From Chondrilla cf. caribensis (taxonomy: Eukaryota > Porifera > Demospongiae > Chondrillida > Chondrillidae): DNA of 64,000 nucleotides. Of this stretch, positions 12,501 to 23,538 are shown piece after piece (the first letter of the stretch is position 1; each line of letters begins with the position of its first letter). The DNA lies in the NCBI GenBank assembly GCA_964020155.1, contig OZ026560.1, forward strand, positions 2,492,759-2,556,758, given 5' to 3'. Below the pieces are notes generated by a model. That model saw only the letters and a program-made list of their open reading frames with translations. It made no database searches and was not told the DNA's origin. The position numbers and the translations under genes are program-made.

Positions 12501-15500
12501 TTGTGAATACATTTATACATACAATAGTAGGTAGGTATGTACATGAGTACATACGTACATACAGTAGATAAGGCAAGGTCCATGTCAGGGATATACTATA
12601 CATATCCATTTGCTGTGGCAAAATTGGAGTATTGTTGGTGGTAAGTAGGCATGGGCAATAATGTTAAGGCCTACATCACGATAATAGGCATCATTATCAC
12701 GATTATCACAATAAGTACATAATACTGCGATTTTGAGTTCCTATTATGATTATAATTGGAAAATTCCACTTAGTCTGGACAAACAAGTAGATGAAATAAA
12801 CAATTAAACTAACAAATTAGGTGTGGAGCAATATTTGAACAATTTAGTTAAGGTTTTGAGCTAAAGACACTAACACATGCACATTTTCCAGGATTAAACA
12901 AGGGAGGAAGTGTTATCACTATAATATGTAATTCACTATTATCATTATCACTATGATAACTGTTGAGAATAATGATCATGATTATTGCACAGGCCTAGTG
13001 ATAAAACTCACATACATACCTATGTACAGTATGTTGTATATGTATGTACATACGTATGTAGTGCTTTAGTGGTCAAGATGACACAGTAAGTGGTGGTATT
13101 ATACAGTCACATCAATTAATGCAACTGGTGACTTCACTTGAGTGGGCTTCCTTCTAACCTCACAGCTAGTGTTGCACAGACTAGTAGACATAGAGAGACA
13201 GTGGGAAGTACGTACTATATATGAATGCCTGTTTACACGACACACATGTTATGTATATGTATTGTGTGTTTACATGCATTGCACCTTCTCTTCTAGTTTG
13301 CTGATGAAGCCGGAGTACTGTTCAACGGCTTCCTGGAGCACCTTCAGCTGCAGCTCACCAGCTTTAGCTACCCTGTGCATGGGAGTAAGGACAATACTTC
13401 GCATTATTTTGGACACACATGAATATGCATCTAAAGACACAGGGTTCTCTCCAGCTATACTGAGGTGTAATGCTTCACTATCACTCCAAAATGAACTCAA
13501 GTATGCACATACGTATGTACATACCTCCGTATGTACATATGTAGGTGCCCCTTTAAAGTGTAAACAAAGGTGATCTGTGTATACAGGTGTCTTTATTATA
13601 AGGTATTTTAGTGTAGGTGAGTTCACATATTCAATACCTAAACATGGGTCACTTGAGACAGTAAACTTTATGTCAGATTGCACTGTATGTACGTATGTAC
13701 GTATATCCACTGAATACAATAAAGTACAATACGTACATACAGGTATGTATACACCTACCTACATACGTACGTATGCCTGAAGTAATGCACTAGTAAAGAG
13801 CTAAGTAAATGGCTCACTTCATGTTCTTGTTCTTTTCTTTGAGCCTACTGGTTACCATCTCTTGGAGATTCCTTACTTCATTCACACGGTGACGCAACTG
13901 CAGTTCCTGAGTGGCCCTAGGACAGTTGCCAACCAGATGTTAAATCATATGTACGTACGTACGTATGTATGTACATGCATATCCAGGATTACTCTTGGAA
14001 TTTTTTAAGGGCATAGTGGAGCACATACATACTGGGAACATTCATGGGCAACAATGAAATGTACGTACGTAGTTAAGAAAGTATTTCCATAACTCAAAAG
14101 GAACAGTATTCAAGGGAGGGGAGGCAAATGGCACTCAATAGAAATACACACGTATGTATGGATGGATGGATGGATGGATGGATATACGTATGTAAGCACG
14201 TATATAAACTCACCTGTCTTCCAACAAAGCAGCCTCTCTGTCTTTCTCTGTGTCACTGTCTTTCTTCATTCTTTCCAATTCATATCGCTACATTTGTATG
14301 TACGTATACACATGTAGGTATTTGCTAATGTACATAATGTGCCATACCAGAATTCATACTGCTAAGGCTACCATGTACTGTGTGTTAAGTACGTATTATT
14401 ATACATAATTCTAGAAGTGATTTACACAAATGGACGTATCCTGGTGTATGGGCAATTGATGGGTGGATCAAAAAAGTGTGCAGATAATATTATACATATG
14501 TAAGTGGTCAACACAGGTCACTAGAAAGCTTTTTTTGCTTAGGATTAATTGATTAAGAATGAAGTAGGAAATTAGTAAACACTTTCTATTGTTATAATAT
14601 TTTACGTAAGTATATTGGACCATAAGTACATACGTACGTATATATTCTGTATAAATGGTCTACCCAGGATACAAGTTAGTTGTATCCTATCTACATACGT
14701 ACGTATGTATGTACGTAGGTGTGCTGCAGTAGATAACGTGGTGACAATCAAATTATGCCATTGTTGTGTGGAGTGGCATTTACCAGACAAGGCATAGGTT
14801 GTAGCTTACCTGACATTCACTGCACCCACACAGAACACCAGTACAGGAAGTAGAATATGCACCACTCACCAGTTTCTCAGATTTTTTTGTAGAAGCCATG
14901 GTCTCTCTGTCCACTCTGGCACATGATGCCATCATTGTTTCAACTTTTTCTGTCATTTCAGAGACCTATGTATGCACAAGCACACAACAGGATTATAAGT
15001 CAACACATGTAACACTGCATACATACGTACACACATACAAACACAACATATAGAAACACACACAATGGGCATATAAACATGTTCATGCATACATACATAC
15101 GTACATGCACGCACGCACGCATGCACACACACACACACACAGTATACCCACCTTTTCATCTGCTATTCTCAATTGTTCCTCTTCTTCTGACTTGCTATTT
15201 TCAGTTCCACTGTATAAGTAGTCCACAAGACAGTTTGTGTTGCACGTATGGAACTGTCTGAGATGTGTAGCAACTCACATAATTTCTTTCCTCAGTGCAT
15301 CAATCTCCTTTGCTAACATTTGAGGCTCAGTTCGAGCTTTCACTAATTCATCCTTCATACATACGTAGATAGGAAGTTGAAACTTTCAAATACATATATA
15401 CGTATGTACGTACATGGCTACACATGGCCAACTGTTTCGAAGAGCTACGAATGTACGTAGCCTCAAATAGACTAGCTTTTTAATAGTTACAAACTTCATG

Positions 15501-15849
15501 ATAATAACTTGTATTGGAAAACAGGTACGTAGGAGCATGAGAAATTAGGATAACAAAGTGCAATTGAAAGCAAACTGTGAGTGATAACTTGACATACGTA
15601 TGTACATATACTGCATGTGCATGTGTACTATGTACATACGTACGTACCTTAAGTTTGTCCTCTGCCTTGTCCAAATCAACCAACTCTTGCCTAACATCAT
15701 CAATCTTTGCTTGCTGGGCTTTCACATCAGATTTAAGTTGGGTTACTTCTTCTGTAGCCTGTAAATTAACATACGTATATTCATACACACAATATGTACG
15801 TATGTACGTAAATATGAGTACATATTAAACCACATACGTAGGAAGCGCA

Positions 15850-15909
<60 letters not shown>

Positions 15910-18900
15910 GAACTACTAAATAAACCTATATTTTTGTATATGCATTGTATTATTGAAATTGTCCCGTAACTTTTGCCCACCACTGTATACTTGGCTGTAA
16001 CATATTATGTTTGTATGTACACAGTATAACAAGACTTACTTTCTTTAATGAGTACTGTAGGTCTTCTATTTCAGCTGTTAGGTCCTGTATTTTCTGATCA
16101 GTGTCCTAAAATAGGTAGCACATACATAAGGACATATGTTCGTACAATAATAAACAAACTGTGGTTTGTGAACACCATATCCAACACATGGATAAAAAGC
16201 TGTGGTATGTTGTTGTGAGCTAATCCATATTGCAACTATTTGCACATGTAGTTGTTATTAAAATTAGTCAATTATCTGCCTAGCAACTCATTGTTTAGCT
16301 ATAATAACAATACTGGGTGAGAGTTAATATATACATAATGTATGTACCTACAATAATATGTATTAGTTATGGAAACATAACACATAATACATAACTAAAG
16401 TACCTCTGGTAGGGCTGTACATATCAGATATACAGACACTTTAGCTTGATTGTTACCTCAGCCTTCGCCCTCACAATCCAGCCAAAGTGTTCGAATATCT
16501 GCTACAGTCCTGTCATACCAGAGGTATGTATGTACTTTAGCCATATGCATGTACGCATGTAGCTAAAAAGTTGAAATTCATTTACGTATTATGTATTCCA
16601 TACACTACAACTATGTACATACGTACGTATATGCAGTACATACAAACGTATGTATGTACATACGTATCATTATGTACGTACGTATGTACGTACCTCTGTA
16701 GCTAAAAAGTTAAAATTCATACGTATATTTTATACACTATGACTATTATGCATTACATACATAATACACATGTATGTACGTACGTACCTCTGTTTTGGGT
16801 CTCTTTTGGACATCGCTCTCAACTTCCTTCCTCTCTTCCATCAGTCTGAATTAATTCAGTCATTATCAATCACAGTTCTACAGTACAGCAAACAAAGTGG
16901 TACTATTACATACATACTTACAGTCTAATTTCATATTCCAACTGTTCCATCCTTTCTTCACTTTGTGCTAGATCATTTTCACACTATAGTGTAGAACATA
17001 TATACATGTATGTAAAAAGTAGCACAGCAAAAAAACAACTGCACGTATCTACATATGTACATATTTAATGTCAAACACACGCACAAACCCCCATTTTCTT
17101 TTAGTAGACCTTGCTGAAAGAGGTATGCACATATGTACATGTGTAAATACTTTATTCAAACAACTATAACCATGATGATGTTGACAATACTATTCAATTT
17201 TACAACTTCATTTGGGGGGCGTCATTTAGAGGGACAAGGTGCCAAAAATTCCTCCCCTTTGTTCGAGTTTTATATAACAGTCAAATTCAAAGAACTCAAT
17301 AAACAGGCCATGTTCAATCTCCAAATGTGTATTAATAATAATAAATTTCCCCTAGACATTTTTCTAAACAAAGACCTGTAGAATAAGTGTCAGAGTAACC
17401 TCCAGGATGGGTATGTAAGTACATTGACACTTTATACTACATACGTATATATGTAATTACAGACGTTTGTAATTTAATGGAAGAATAATTTTAATTGGAC
17501 GAAATGAAGGCTGACTTACCTGGAATCCACAACTGCACCTACGTAGATATGTAGGTAGTACAAAGGTGCATAGTAGTATCTACATACGTACTGTCAAGAG
17601 AAATACATACGTACATGGACATACATATGCAATGTACAGAAGTACGTACAGTGAATTCTCGTTAATCCGCCACCGCTTTATCCGCCAAACCTTTTAATCC
17701 GCCACAACTCCCCAGTACCAATATAATGTACAAGTACCAATGAACATCCAGTTAATCCGCCAAACTCATTAATCCACCATATTCTTTGAAAGCCAATTGT
17801 GGCGGATTAACGAGTATTCACTGTACGTATGTACTGTACCTATGGAAGCATACGTATATTGAAGCTGTACATGTTGCATATGTACTTACATACGTACATA
17901 CGTACGTATATGAATGCACACACCTCCAGAATTTGTTTTCGCAGTTTACCACTCTCTGTTTTTGCATTATCCGGGAAATCAGCTGCTTTGTCCAAAACTT
18001 TACGTTGCTCATTGAGTTTCTACATACATACATACGTACATAGATACGTAAATACTTCCACTGCAAAAGAAACTGTGTGTCTATGCTGTACGTACCTTGG
18101 ATAAATCTCTGGCCTCTGTGAGAAGATCCTTTTCTTCATTTTGTGATCTGTGTACATGAAGTATTGGTACAGCTCAGTGCATTATGTAGAATGTGGATGG
18201 CACAGTTCGTACATGCATACATACGAGATCCAACATAGCCATTAGTAGACTACAGTAGACACGCATTGAGACAAACTAAGAACAATAAGAACATTTCTTA
18301 AAAATGGGGAAGGATATAGGGATGACTTGCATGAAAAGTGATAGAACAAGGTACGTAGATGGTCTGAATAGGCAAACAGTCGCAGTGAATCCACTATAGA
18401 CACCTGTTAATGCAAACTATAAGGAAACTGCAAAATTAGCTCTAATTATCAGATGTTTTTATCAGGATTGGTTTATTATATTATGATCAATAATAGAACT
18501 AAACCAAAAATTGGTATCACACAGCAGTTTGCTTTAGAGTGTTCAGCAAGTTTTCAGGGATAGCTTTTTCAACTCCAATTACTTGTTACTGTATTATGGA
18601 ATGCATTACCTACATAAGTGGAGTATATTTGTATGATGTAGAAAAACTGGGGTACATGTATGTACGTAGTTTTGATCCTGAAATATGTATACTAGATACC
18701 GTAATTCGGGAAATTAATGCGACTGTCTTAATAATGCTATAAATGCTAGCAAACTGGCTTCCGCATTATTAAGAAAATATTATTAATGATTTGCTGATGA
18801 TTTGGTGCTAGCCTGTGTGTGTGCCCATATTATTTAGACAAGCATTAAAATTTCAATGACTAAATTTTGTGCAATTCACACTATTTTAACAGCGCATTAA

Positions 18901-20703
18901 TTTCCCAAATTATGGTAACATGTAATATACGTACGTATACGTATATGTATGTACATATCGTATAGCGGGAATGTTTCGTGAATTTCGCGAAGAAACTGGT
19001 ATTTGTGAAAGTTTATTCGTGAACACTCAATGATATAATTATCTGACAATCCATTAACACTATGGGCGTTAAAAATGCAAAACTTTTTTCGTGAAAGTTT
19101 CATCCCGCAAAACTTTTCGTCCATACGGTATTTACACATATATACAGGTATGTACGTATGTATTATTATGGATGTACAAACGTGCATCCAGTGTCAGTGT
19201 ATAATGAAAACTCTGGAATCCTTTCTAATAGTAGGTATACATATGTACGTATGTATGTACATATGCATTACTCACACAAGCAGACCCTTACGTACAAACA
19301 TGTGTACCTACGTACATACATATGTACCTACTTTTGCAAAGCATCCATCAATGCAAGGTACTTTCTTTGCAATCTTGATGCCATTTCTGTTGTCACTTTG
19401 TCATGAGGTAAGAGCTGTAGAGTACAATATTTCTATATAAGCACACAGTTCCTTATAATCAAATACTTATGTACATAATATACATATGCTGACTGGAATT
19501 AGAACTACTTATTTATGTACGTACGTATATAACATGCCAGAACATACACATACATATGTGTATGCATGTAATAGTTAAAATATTCTGCCTAGGTATGCTG
19601 CAGCAGATATAAAGGGCTAGTTGATTACTGAGGGCAAAGCCTGAGGTAATCTGTTAGCACTTTATCTGCTACAGCACATTTATCTGCTTTATCTGTTAGC
19701 ACTTTATCTGCGGCTTATCCTGATATGGTGAATGATAGATAATTTATACTGCAAATATACGCATAGCTCAATATAACATATTATATACATACAATAAAAA
19801 TGTGTTTACTAATTTCCTGCCTTGTTCTCAAGCAATGAATCCTAACAAGGAAACCTGTCTGGTGACCTGTGCTGTATCACTGACCTGTGCTATATGGCTT
19901 ATGTACATATGCAAACACAGTTTTTCCTTTGATCTACCCCTCAACCGGGATAAAAGAGATGGGTGTAGTAAGGTAATACTAATACAGATATCATTGTGAA
20001 TTATCCTATCCCCCAAAATTGAGTTGACATGGGTGTTAAAGTGTGTCTTTGGAGTACACAAATCTGTGGTAAATTATTACTGATACGTAGGTGGGAGAAG
20101 GGGCTGACAATACATTTTCACATGGGGAAGAATTGATTGTTCAGGATAGTTTGAATGTTTTTATTGACAGAAAGATTTCTGACTCTGATTCTGATTTGAT
20201 ACTTCTCACTTGATACCTATATATACGTACATACGTTTGTATTATCACAATGATAGGGATTGTGATGGAAACATTCCATCTGAAGGGACTTCCAATGTAG
20301 AGGGTGCAGTTAACAAAGATACGAAGGTACACCGGCGTAACCAGAAATGGATATACGTACAATGATGATACCCCGGGTTACCCTATGTACGTAGCTGTAA
20401 CACGAGAATACATCATACCATGCTGACGCTCATCGACTCCACGATGTTGGCATCTCCTTCTCCCCCGATTAGCTGGTGATATACGGGGGGCATGGCATAC
20501 AGCAAATTTTCTTGTTTTTCACTGATTGCTGTATTTCTACCTTCCGATTCCTCTTGTACAGCTTTCTCGTCCGAGTCTCCATGTCCAAGTACACTGGTCA
20601 TTTCAGAAATATCACGAGATGTCTCTCCGCTAATTCTTTCTGATAAATCGTCGGAATCTCTCGGAGTTGTGGGACGGCTTGGGGAATCGCTGATGGAAGA
20701 CAT
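5815..20703 (-). CDS. CCDC146: CCDC146-like centriole/axoneme coiled-coil protein
   Basis: 28 exons assemble without a frame break (2994 nt, 997 aa; human CCDC146 is about 955). In transcript order they end and start at: 20703-20419, 19414-19332, 18147-18096, 18019-17924, 16983-16922, 16845-16788, 16105-16040, 15758-15648, 15352-15279, 15209-15152, 14965-14870, 14287-14214, 13916-13818, 13372-13285, 12471-12376, 11949-11779, 11330-11242, 10214-10133, 9779-9576, 9191-9132, 8999-8891, 8556-8486, 8340-8248, 8175-8050, 7809-7672, 7463-7386, 6837-6667, 6018-5815. The N-terminus is acidic/Ser-rich; the rest is nearly continuous coiled coil. Diagnostic family blocks are [40 protein letters not shown] and the C-terminus [13 protein letters not shown] with [14 protein letters not shown]. 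Known family roles: centrosome, sperm flagellum, and Chlamydomonas MBO2. An upstream in-frame ATG exists at 20760; 20703 is preferred because 20760 would leave almost no room for the NDUFS7 promoter. Confidence 0.88.
7561..7671. repeat. (CA)n microsatellite abutting CCDC146 exon 25
   Basis: An interrupted, then pure, CA run on the plus strand (GT on the transcript strand). Its right edge is the donor of the exon ending at 7672 (GAAAAG|gtgtgt). Long cysteine/valine or histidine/threonine reading frames through it are artefacts. Confidence 0.9.
7838..7994. repeat. (TG)n/(CG)n compound microsatellite
   Basis: About 157 bp of alternating purine-pyrimidine sequence: TG runs with embedded CG blocks around 7884-7898 and 7930-7950. 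It lies in the CCDC146 intron between the exons at 8050 and 7809. Such sequence is prone to Z-DNA and to length change. Confidence 0.9.
8398..8462. repeat. (CA)n microsatellite
   Basis: A CA run in the CCDC146 intron between the exons starting at 8340 and ending at 8486, about 24 bp from the 8486 donor on the transcript strand. Confidence 0.9.
8594..8627. repeat. Short perfect hairpin
   Basis: 12-bp arms CACCAGACCACC and GGTGGTCTGGTG flank a 10-nt loop in a CCDC146 intron. It may be the remnant of a foldback element. Confidence 0.55.
9529..9575. repeat. (CA)n microsatellite at CCDC146 exon-19 donor
   Basis: The run ends exactly at the donor of the exon ending at 9576 (CAGCAG|gtgtgt on the minus strand), the same arrangement as at exon 25 and at UBL7 exon 5. 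Confidence 0.9.
10276..10405. mobile_element. MITE with 19-bp terminal inverted repeats
   Basis: ATATCACCTTTAGGAAGGA at 10276-10294 is repeated in perfect inverse at 10387-10405, enclosing 92 bp without coding potential. It lies in a CCDC146 intron. The superfamily is not assigned because no clear target duplication was seen. Confidence 0.7.
10557..10700 (+). repeat. Dispersed repeat R1, copy 1
   Basis: A segment containing GGGGTAGATCAAAGGATAAC, CACAGGTCAGTGATACAGCA and TAGGATTAATTG recurs, diverged, at 14445-14580 and inverted at 19803-19955. All three copies lie in CCDC146 introns. It is probably an old non-autonomous transposon. Confidence 0.55.
12646..12997. mobile_element. hAT-like non-autonomous element
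   Basis: The ends are inverse: TAGGCATGGGCAATAAT on the left and ATTATTGCACAGGCCTA on the right. The 8-bp flanks are similar (GTGGTAAG and GTGATAAA, 6 of 8). The interior is AT-rich with TTATCACGATTATCACAATA-type runs and no ORF. The end sequence and 8-bp flank suggest hAT. It lies in the CCDC146 intron between the exons at 13285 and 12471. Confidence 0.6.
14445..14580 (+). repeat. Dispersed repeat R1, diverged copy 2
   Basis: Shares GGATCAAA, ACAGGTCAC, TTAGGATTAATTGA and GAAGTAGGAAATT in the same order as the copy at 10557. Intronic in CCDC146. Confidence 0.45.
15847..15906. repeat. (GCAC)n/(AC)n microsatellite
   Basis: About four GCAC units followed by a pure AC run, in the CCDC146 intron between the exons at 16040 and 15758. 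Confidence 0.9.
16401..16526. mobile_element. Foldback MITE, about 126 bp
   Basis: TACCTCTGGTAGGGCTGT at the left end pairs with the inverse of CTGTCATACCAGAGGTA at the right end, and pairing continues inward (CAGATAT and CACTTT blocks), so almost the whole unit can fold. Intronic in CCDC146. Confidence 0.65.
17649..17823. mobile_element. pogo/Tigger-type MITE
   Basis: 25-bp terminal inverted repeats beginning CAGTGAATTCTCGTTAATCC (one mismatch between ends) are flanked by TA dinucleotides on both sides. The CAGTG start, the internal GTTAATCCGCC and the TA target duplication fit Tc1/mariner-pogo elements. The interior repeats the TTAATCCGCCA motif. It has no transposase. It lies in the CCDC146 intron between the exons at 17924 and 16983. 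Confidence 0.75.
18697..18917. mobile_element. MITE with 25-bp inverted ends
   Basis: TACCGTAATTCGGGAAATTA on the left and the inverse of TAATTTCCCAAATTATGGTA on the right match with a few mismatches. The non-coding interior holds a second small inverted pair (CTTAATAATGC / GCATTATTAAG). Intronic in CCDC146. Confidence 0.65.
18956..19130. mobile_element. MITE-like element with imperfect inverted ends
   Basis: TATCGTATAGCGGGAATGTT on the left corresponds imperfectly to the inverse of the right end (TACCGTATGGACGAAAAGTT). The interior contains several TTCGTGAA-type motifs in both orientations. It lies about 40 bp from the previous MITE in the same intron. Confidence 0.5.
19598..19680. repeat. 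Small foldback sequence
   Basis: GCTGCAGCAGATATAAAG and the inverse of CTTTATCTGCTACAGC enclose about 45 bp. Fragments of the same TTTATCTG motif are repeated just to the right. Intron 1 of CCDC146. Confidence 0.4.
19803..19955 (-). repeat. Dispersed repeat R1, inverted copy 3
   Basis: On the minus strand it carries the GGGGTAGATCAAAGGA, ACAGGTCAGTGATACAGCAC and TAGGATTCATTG blocks of the copy at 10557, in the same order. Intron 1 of CCDC146. Confidence 0.55.
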
Positions 20704-20780
20704 TTTGATGATGTTACCTTGGAAACAGACACTCGATCCACCATTATTAATTAAGATCAATTATTGCGTCATGGTTTAAA
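20704..20780. promoter_or_regulatory. Compact bidirectional promoter region CCDC146/NDUFS7
   Basis: Only 77 bp lie between the divergent start codons, so both 5' UTRs and any core promoter must overlap or be extremely short. No TATA box is evident. The assignment is positional; no transcription start was observed. Confidence 0.5.
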
Positions 20781-21292
20781 ATGGCTGCGCTGAGAAGAGG
20801 ACTTTTGAATTGGAAAAGTACGTTTATAAGCACTTGTTCGTGAATTTTAGGTCCTAGTGTATGTAATGACATGGATGATAATACGATATGTATATTTTGA
20901 CTTATTTTATTCGGATTTGAAGTGTCTTACACTGTTACTGGCAATTAATAATCGGGTTTGTTCACTACGTTATTGATCCCATTATTGCAGTATCTCTGCG
21001 TAGTTGGGCAAGAATTTCAAGTGTTAGGTGTATATCAAGTAGTTCTGTGCAACACGAGAGTGCTCCGGCTACGTCTTCTTCGTCAGCTGTACCACAACAA
21101 AGTCGCTTTGACAACAGAGCCGATTATGTCTTTGCCAAGCTGGACGATTTGATTAACTGGGCCCGAACAGGTTCTCTGTGGCCCATGACGTTTGGTTTAG
21201 CCTGTTGTGCAGTTGAGATGATGCATACAGCAGCAGCTCGTTATGATATGGACAGATTTGGCGTGGTATTCAGAGCCAGCCCTGTAAGTGTA

Positions 21293-21358
<66 letters not shown>

Positions 21359-23290
21359 GTATGTGTCTGTTATTGCCAGGTACGTACATGAATGTATACA
21401 TATGTACATAGACATGAATTTCACAGTGCAATTGATTTTTTGACAAACGGCACCCCATAGAAGATTTCCCTTATACTGTATGTACATGTATTGGAATCAT
21501 GATATAAATTTTCTTGTTTTACAGCATGAATGTGCATGTGTGTACATAGTTTTGTGTAACCAGACCCATTTTCACCTCCATGTTTCAAAAATGGACTTTG
21601 TTCTGGTGATCATTTAAAACTCATGACCCACAGTGAGGTCTGGCTATGCGAGACTACTTACGTATGTGTGCATATGTAAGGACTGGTTTAGTGGATGTAT
21701 ACACATTTGCTTTAGACCACGCATATGTACATTTGTATGTATATATACTATAATGTATTGATTTTATGTTCTTCCTTCTATAAGCTATACGTATATTTTA
21801 TCCATATTTGAATGACATGCAGATGTTGTGTACTTTCACAGTGTACTTTTATAATGTATCTGTACTAATATACTGTGTTTGTATGTTAGTGTAGCAGACC
21901 ATGAGATAATTCAGTGAGATTGATCATCTACCAGGTTGTTGTTAACTAGCCAAATTGACATATTTTACTTACCTGTCACTTAGCGTCAATCTGATGTGAT
22001 GATTGTTGCAGGAACACTTACCAATAAAATGGCCCCAGCATTGAGAAAGGTGAACTGTTAGCAATTTACACCAGTACTACCAATGCCTTCCTACATTCAT
22101 GTAAATAATGCATACGTATGTACAATTAAAAACATGCAATACATATAATATAGTACTGCATATCCATGTACGTATATGTACCATGGGTATATGTAGGTAG
22201 GTATAGTACTTGAGGTATAACACTAAATGTCCTACATCAAATGTACGAACAGGTTAAAAAACAGTTAGTGGGAAGTTAAAACACCATACTACCTATGTAC
22301 ATGCATACCAAAGGCGTAGTTTCACATTTTGATAACTGTATAGGTATGTATGTATGTATATCAATGCTTTGTACCCTTCCTAATTCTTGGGTTATTGATT
22401 AGTTTCTTGATAGTAGTGATTAGCTTTGTAGTTAATCCTTTTCCTGGTTCTAGAGAGATCATTATCCTTATTTAGTGATAATTTGACACCCTACCCTACC
22501 CTACACTGTTGGTAGCAATCCTCCACTACAAGAAACACTCCTCTATATTTTGTCACATTTGTGAGCCTAGAGGTTATGCAACCATGGTCAAAGGTTGCAC
22601 AATCAAAACAACTGTTTGCGAAGCCTCATTTTCGCTATTCTTCCCCTTGGGAGTTTACATAATATGCTACTAAGGGATACATGGGACCAGCTGGCTGGAC
22701 CGTGAGTATGTGTACACACTTTTTTGAAAACCAATGTATGGCTATATGTATGTACGTATGTATGTGGATACAGGTAAAGGGATAAGTAGTTTCGTATGAT
22801 ACATTATGTGTATGGTACATACGTATGTACTTACGTCTGTATGTACTTTGATATTAATCTTGTTATGTACTTCATGTACGTATGTACATATGTATGTATT
22901 ATATGTATATATGTGTGCATATGACCTCACAAAATACTCATACAATTCTGTGACCTAATGATAAACTATGTATGTATAGGTTAGAAGTACATATTATATA
23001 CTGTATGTGTCCAGTTTTATCACAACATCATATTATGTTTTATGCATCAAAAGGTATACGATCAGATGCCGGAGCCCCGTTGGGTGATATCAATGGGAAG
23101 TTGTGCTAATGGAGGTGGATACTACCATTATTCCTACTCTGTTGTGAGAGGGTGTGACCGTATTGTGCCTGTTGACATCTATGTCCCAGGATGCCCTCCC
23201 ACTGCAGAGGCTCTGTTGTATGGTATACTTCAATTGCAGAAGAAGATCCGACGAAGCCATAAACCAGTTCAGATGTGGTACAGAAGGTGA
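20781..23290 (+). CDS. NDUFS7: NADH:ubiquinone oxidoreductase core subunit S7 (PSST)
   Basis: Four exons join in frame: 20781-20817, 20991-21283, 21984-22049 and 23054-23290 (210 aa; human about 213). It is the matrix-side complex I subunit that ligates the N2 4Fe-4S cluster next to the ubiquinone site. All four cluster cysteines are present: the tandem pair in [10 protein letters not shown] (about residues 84-85), GSCANGG (149) and [14 protein letters not shown] (179). The first 40 or so residues ([12 protein letters not shown], then [13 protein letters not shown]) are basic and Ser/Arg-rich, consistent with a mitochondrial presequence. Intron 2 begins with a long GT microsatellite just after the donor. 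It is head-to-head with CCDC146 and tail-to-tail with receptor gene 1 (248 bp between stops). Copies of its last exon recur near 42.1 and 59.9 kb. Confidence 0.96.
21295..21354. repeat. (GT)n microsatellite in NDUFS7 intron 2
   Basis: A nearly pure GT run starting 12 bp after the exon-2 donor. Its counterpart at 41506-41530 marks the left limit of the NDUFS7 sequence duplicated in front of receptor gene 2. Confidence 0.9.
21546..21657. mobile_element. MITE-like element in NDUFS7 intron 2
   Basis: The left end TAGTTTTGTGTAACCAGACC resembles the inverse of the right end (TAGTCTCGCATAGCCAGACC), with a TAGTCT...AGCC core like that of the MITE at 2021. Related copies are carried in the duplicated NDUFS7 intron pieces around 41.73-41.84 and 59.21-59.32 kb. 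Confidence 0.45.
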
Positions 23291-23538
23291 ACTGGATTAT
23301 GGTTGCTGAATATTATGAACATACTATTATGATCATTATGCACTACAAAGTGTTATGTGAAGTACTGAAATTAATAATAATTATATTATGTGTTATGGAA
23401 TATAATGTTGAAGTAATGCCATTTAACAGTTCTATTGTGATAATATGTTGCAGTATAATACGTGTGATAATTTTATCTACTTCATCTTTTGGCATGTTTA
23501 ATTAGTACGTATGTTACACTCAGCAAATGGTATTGAGC

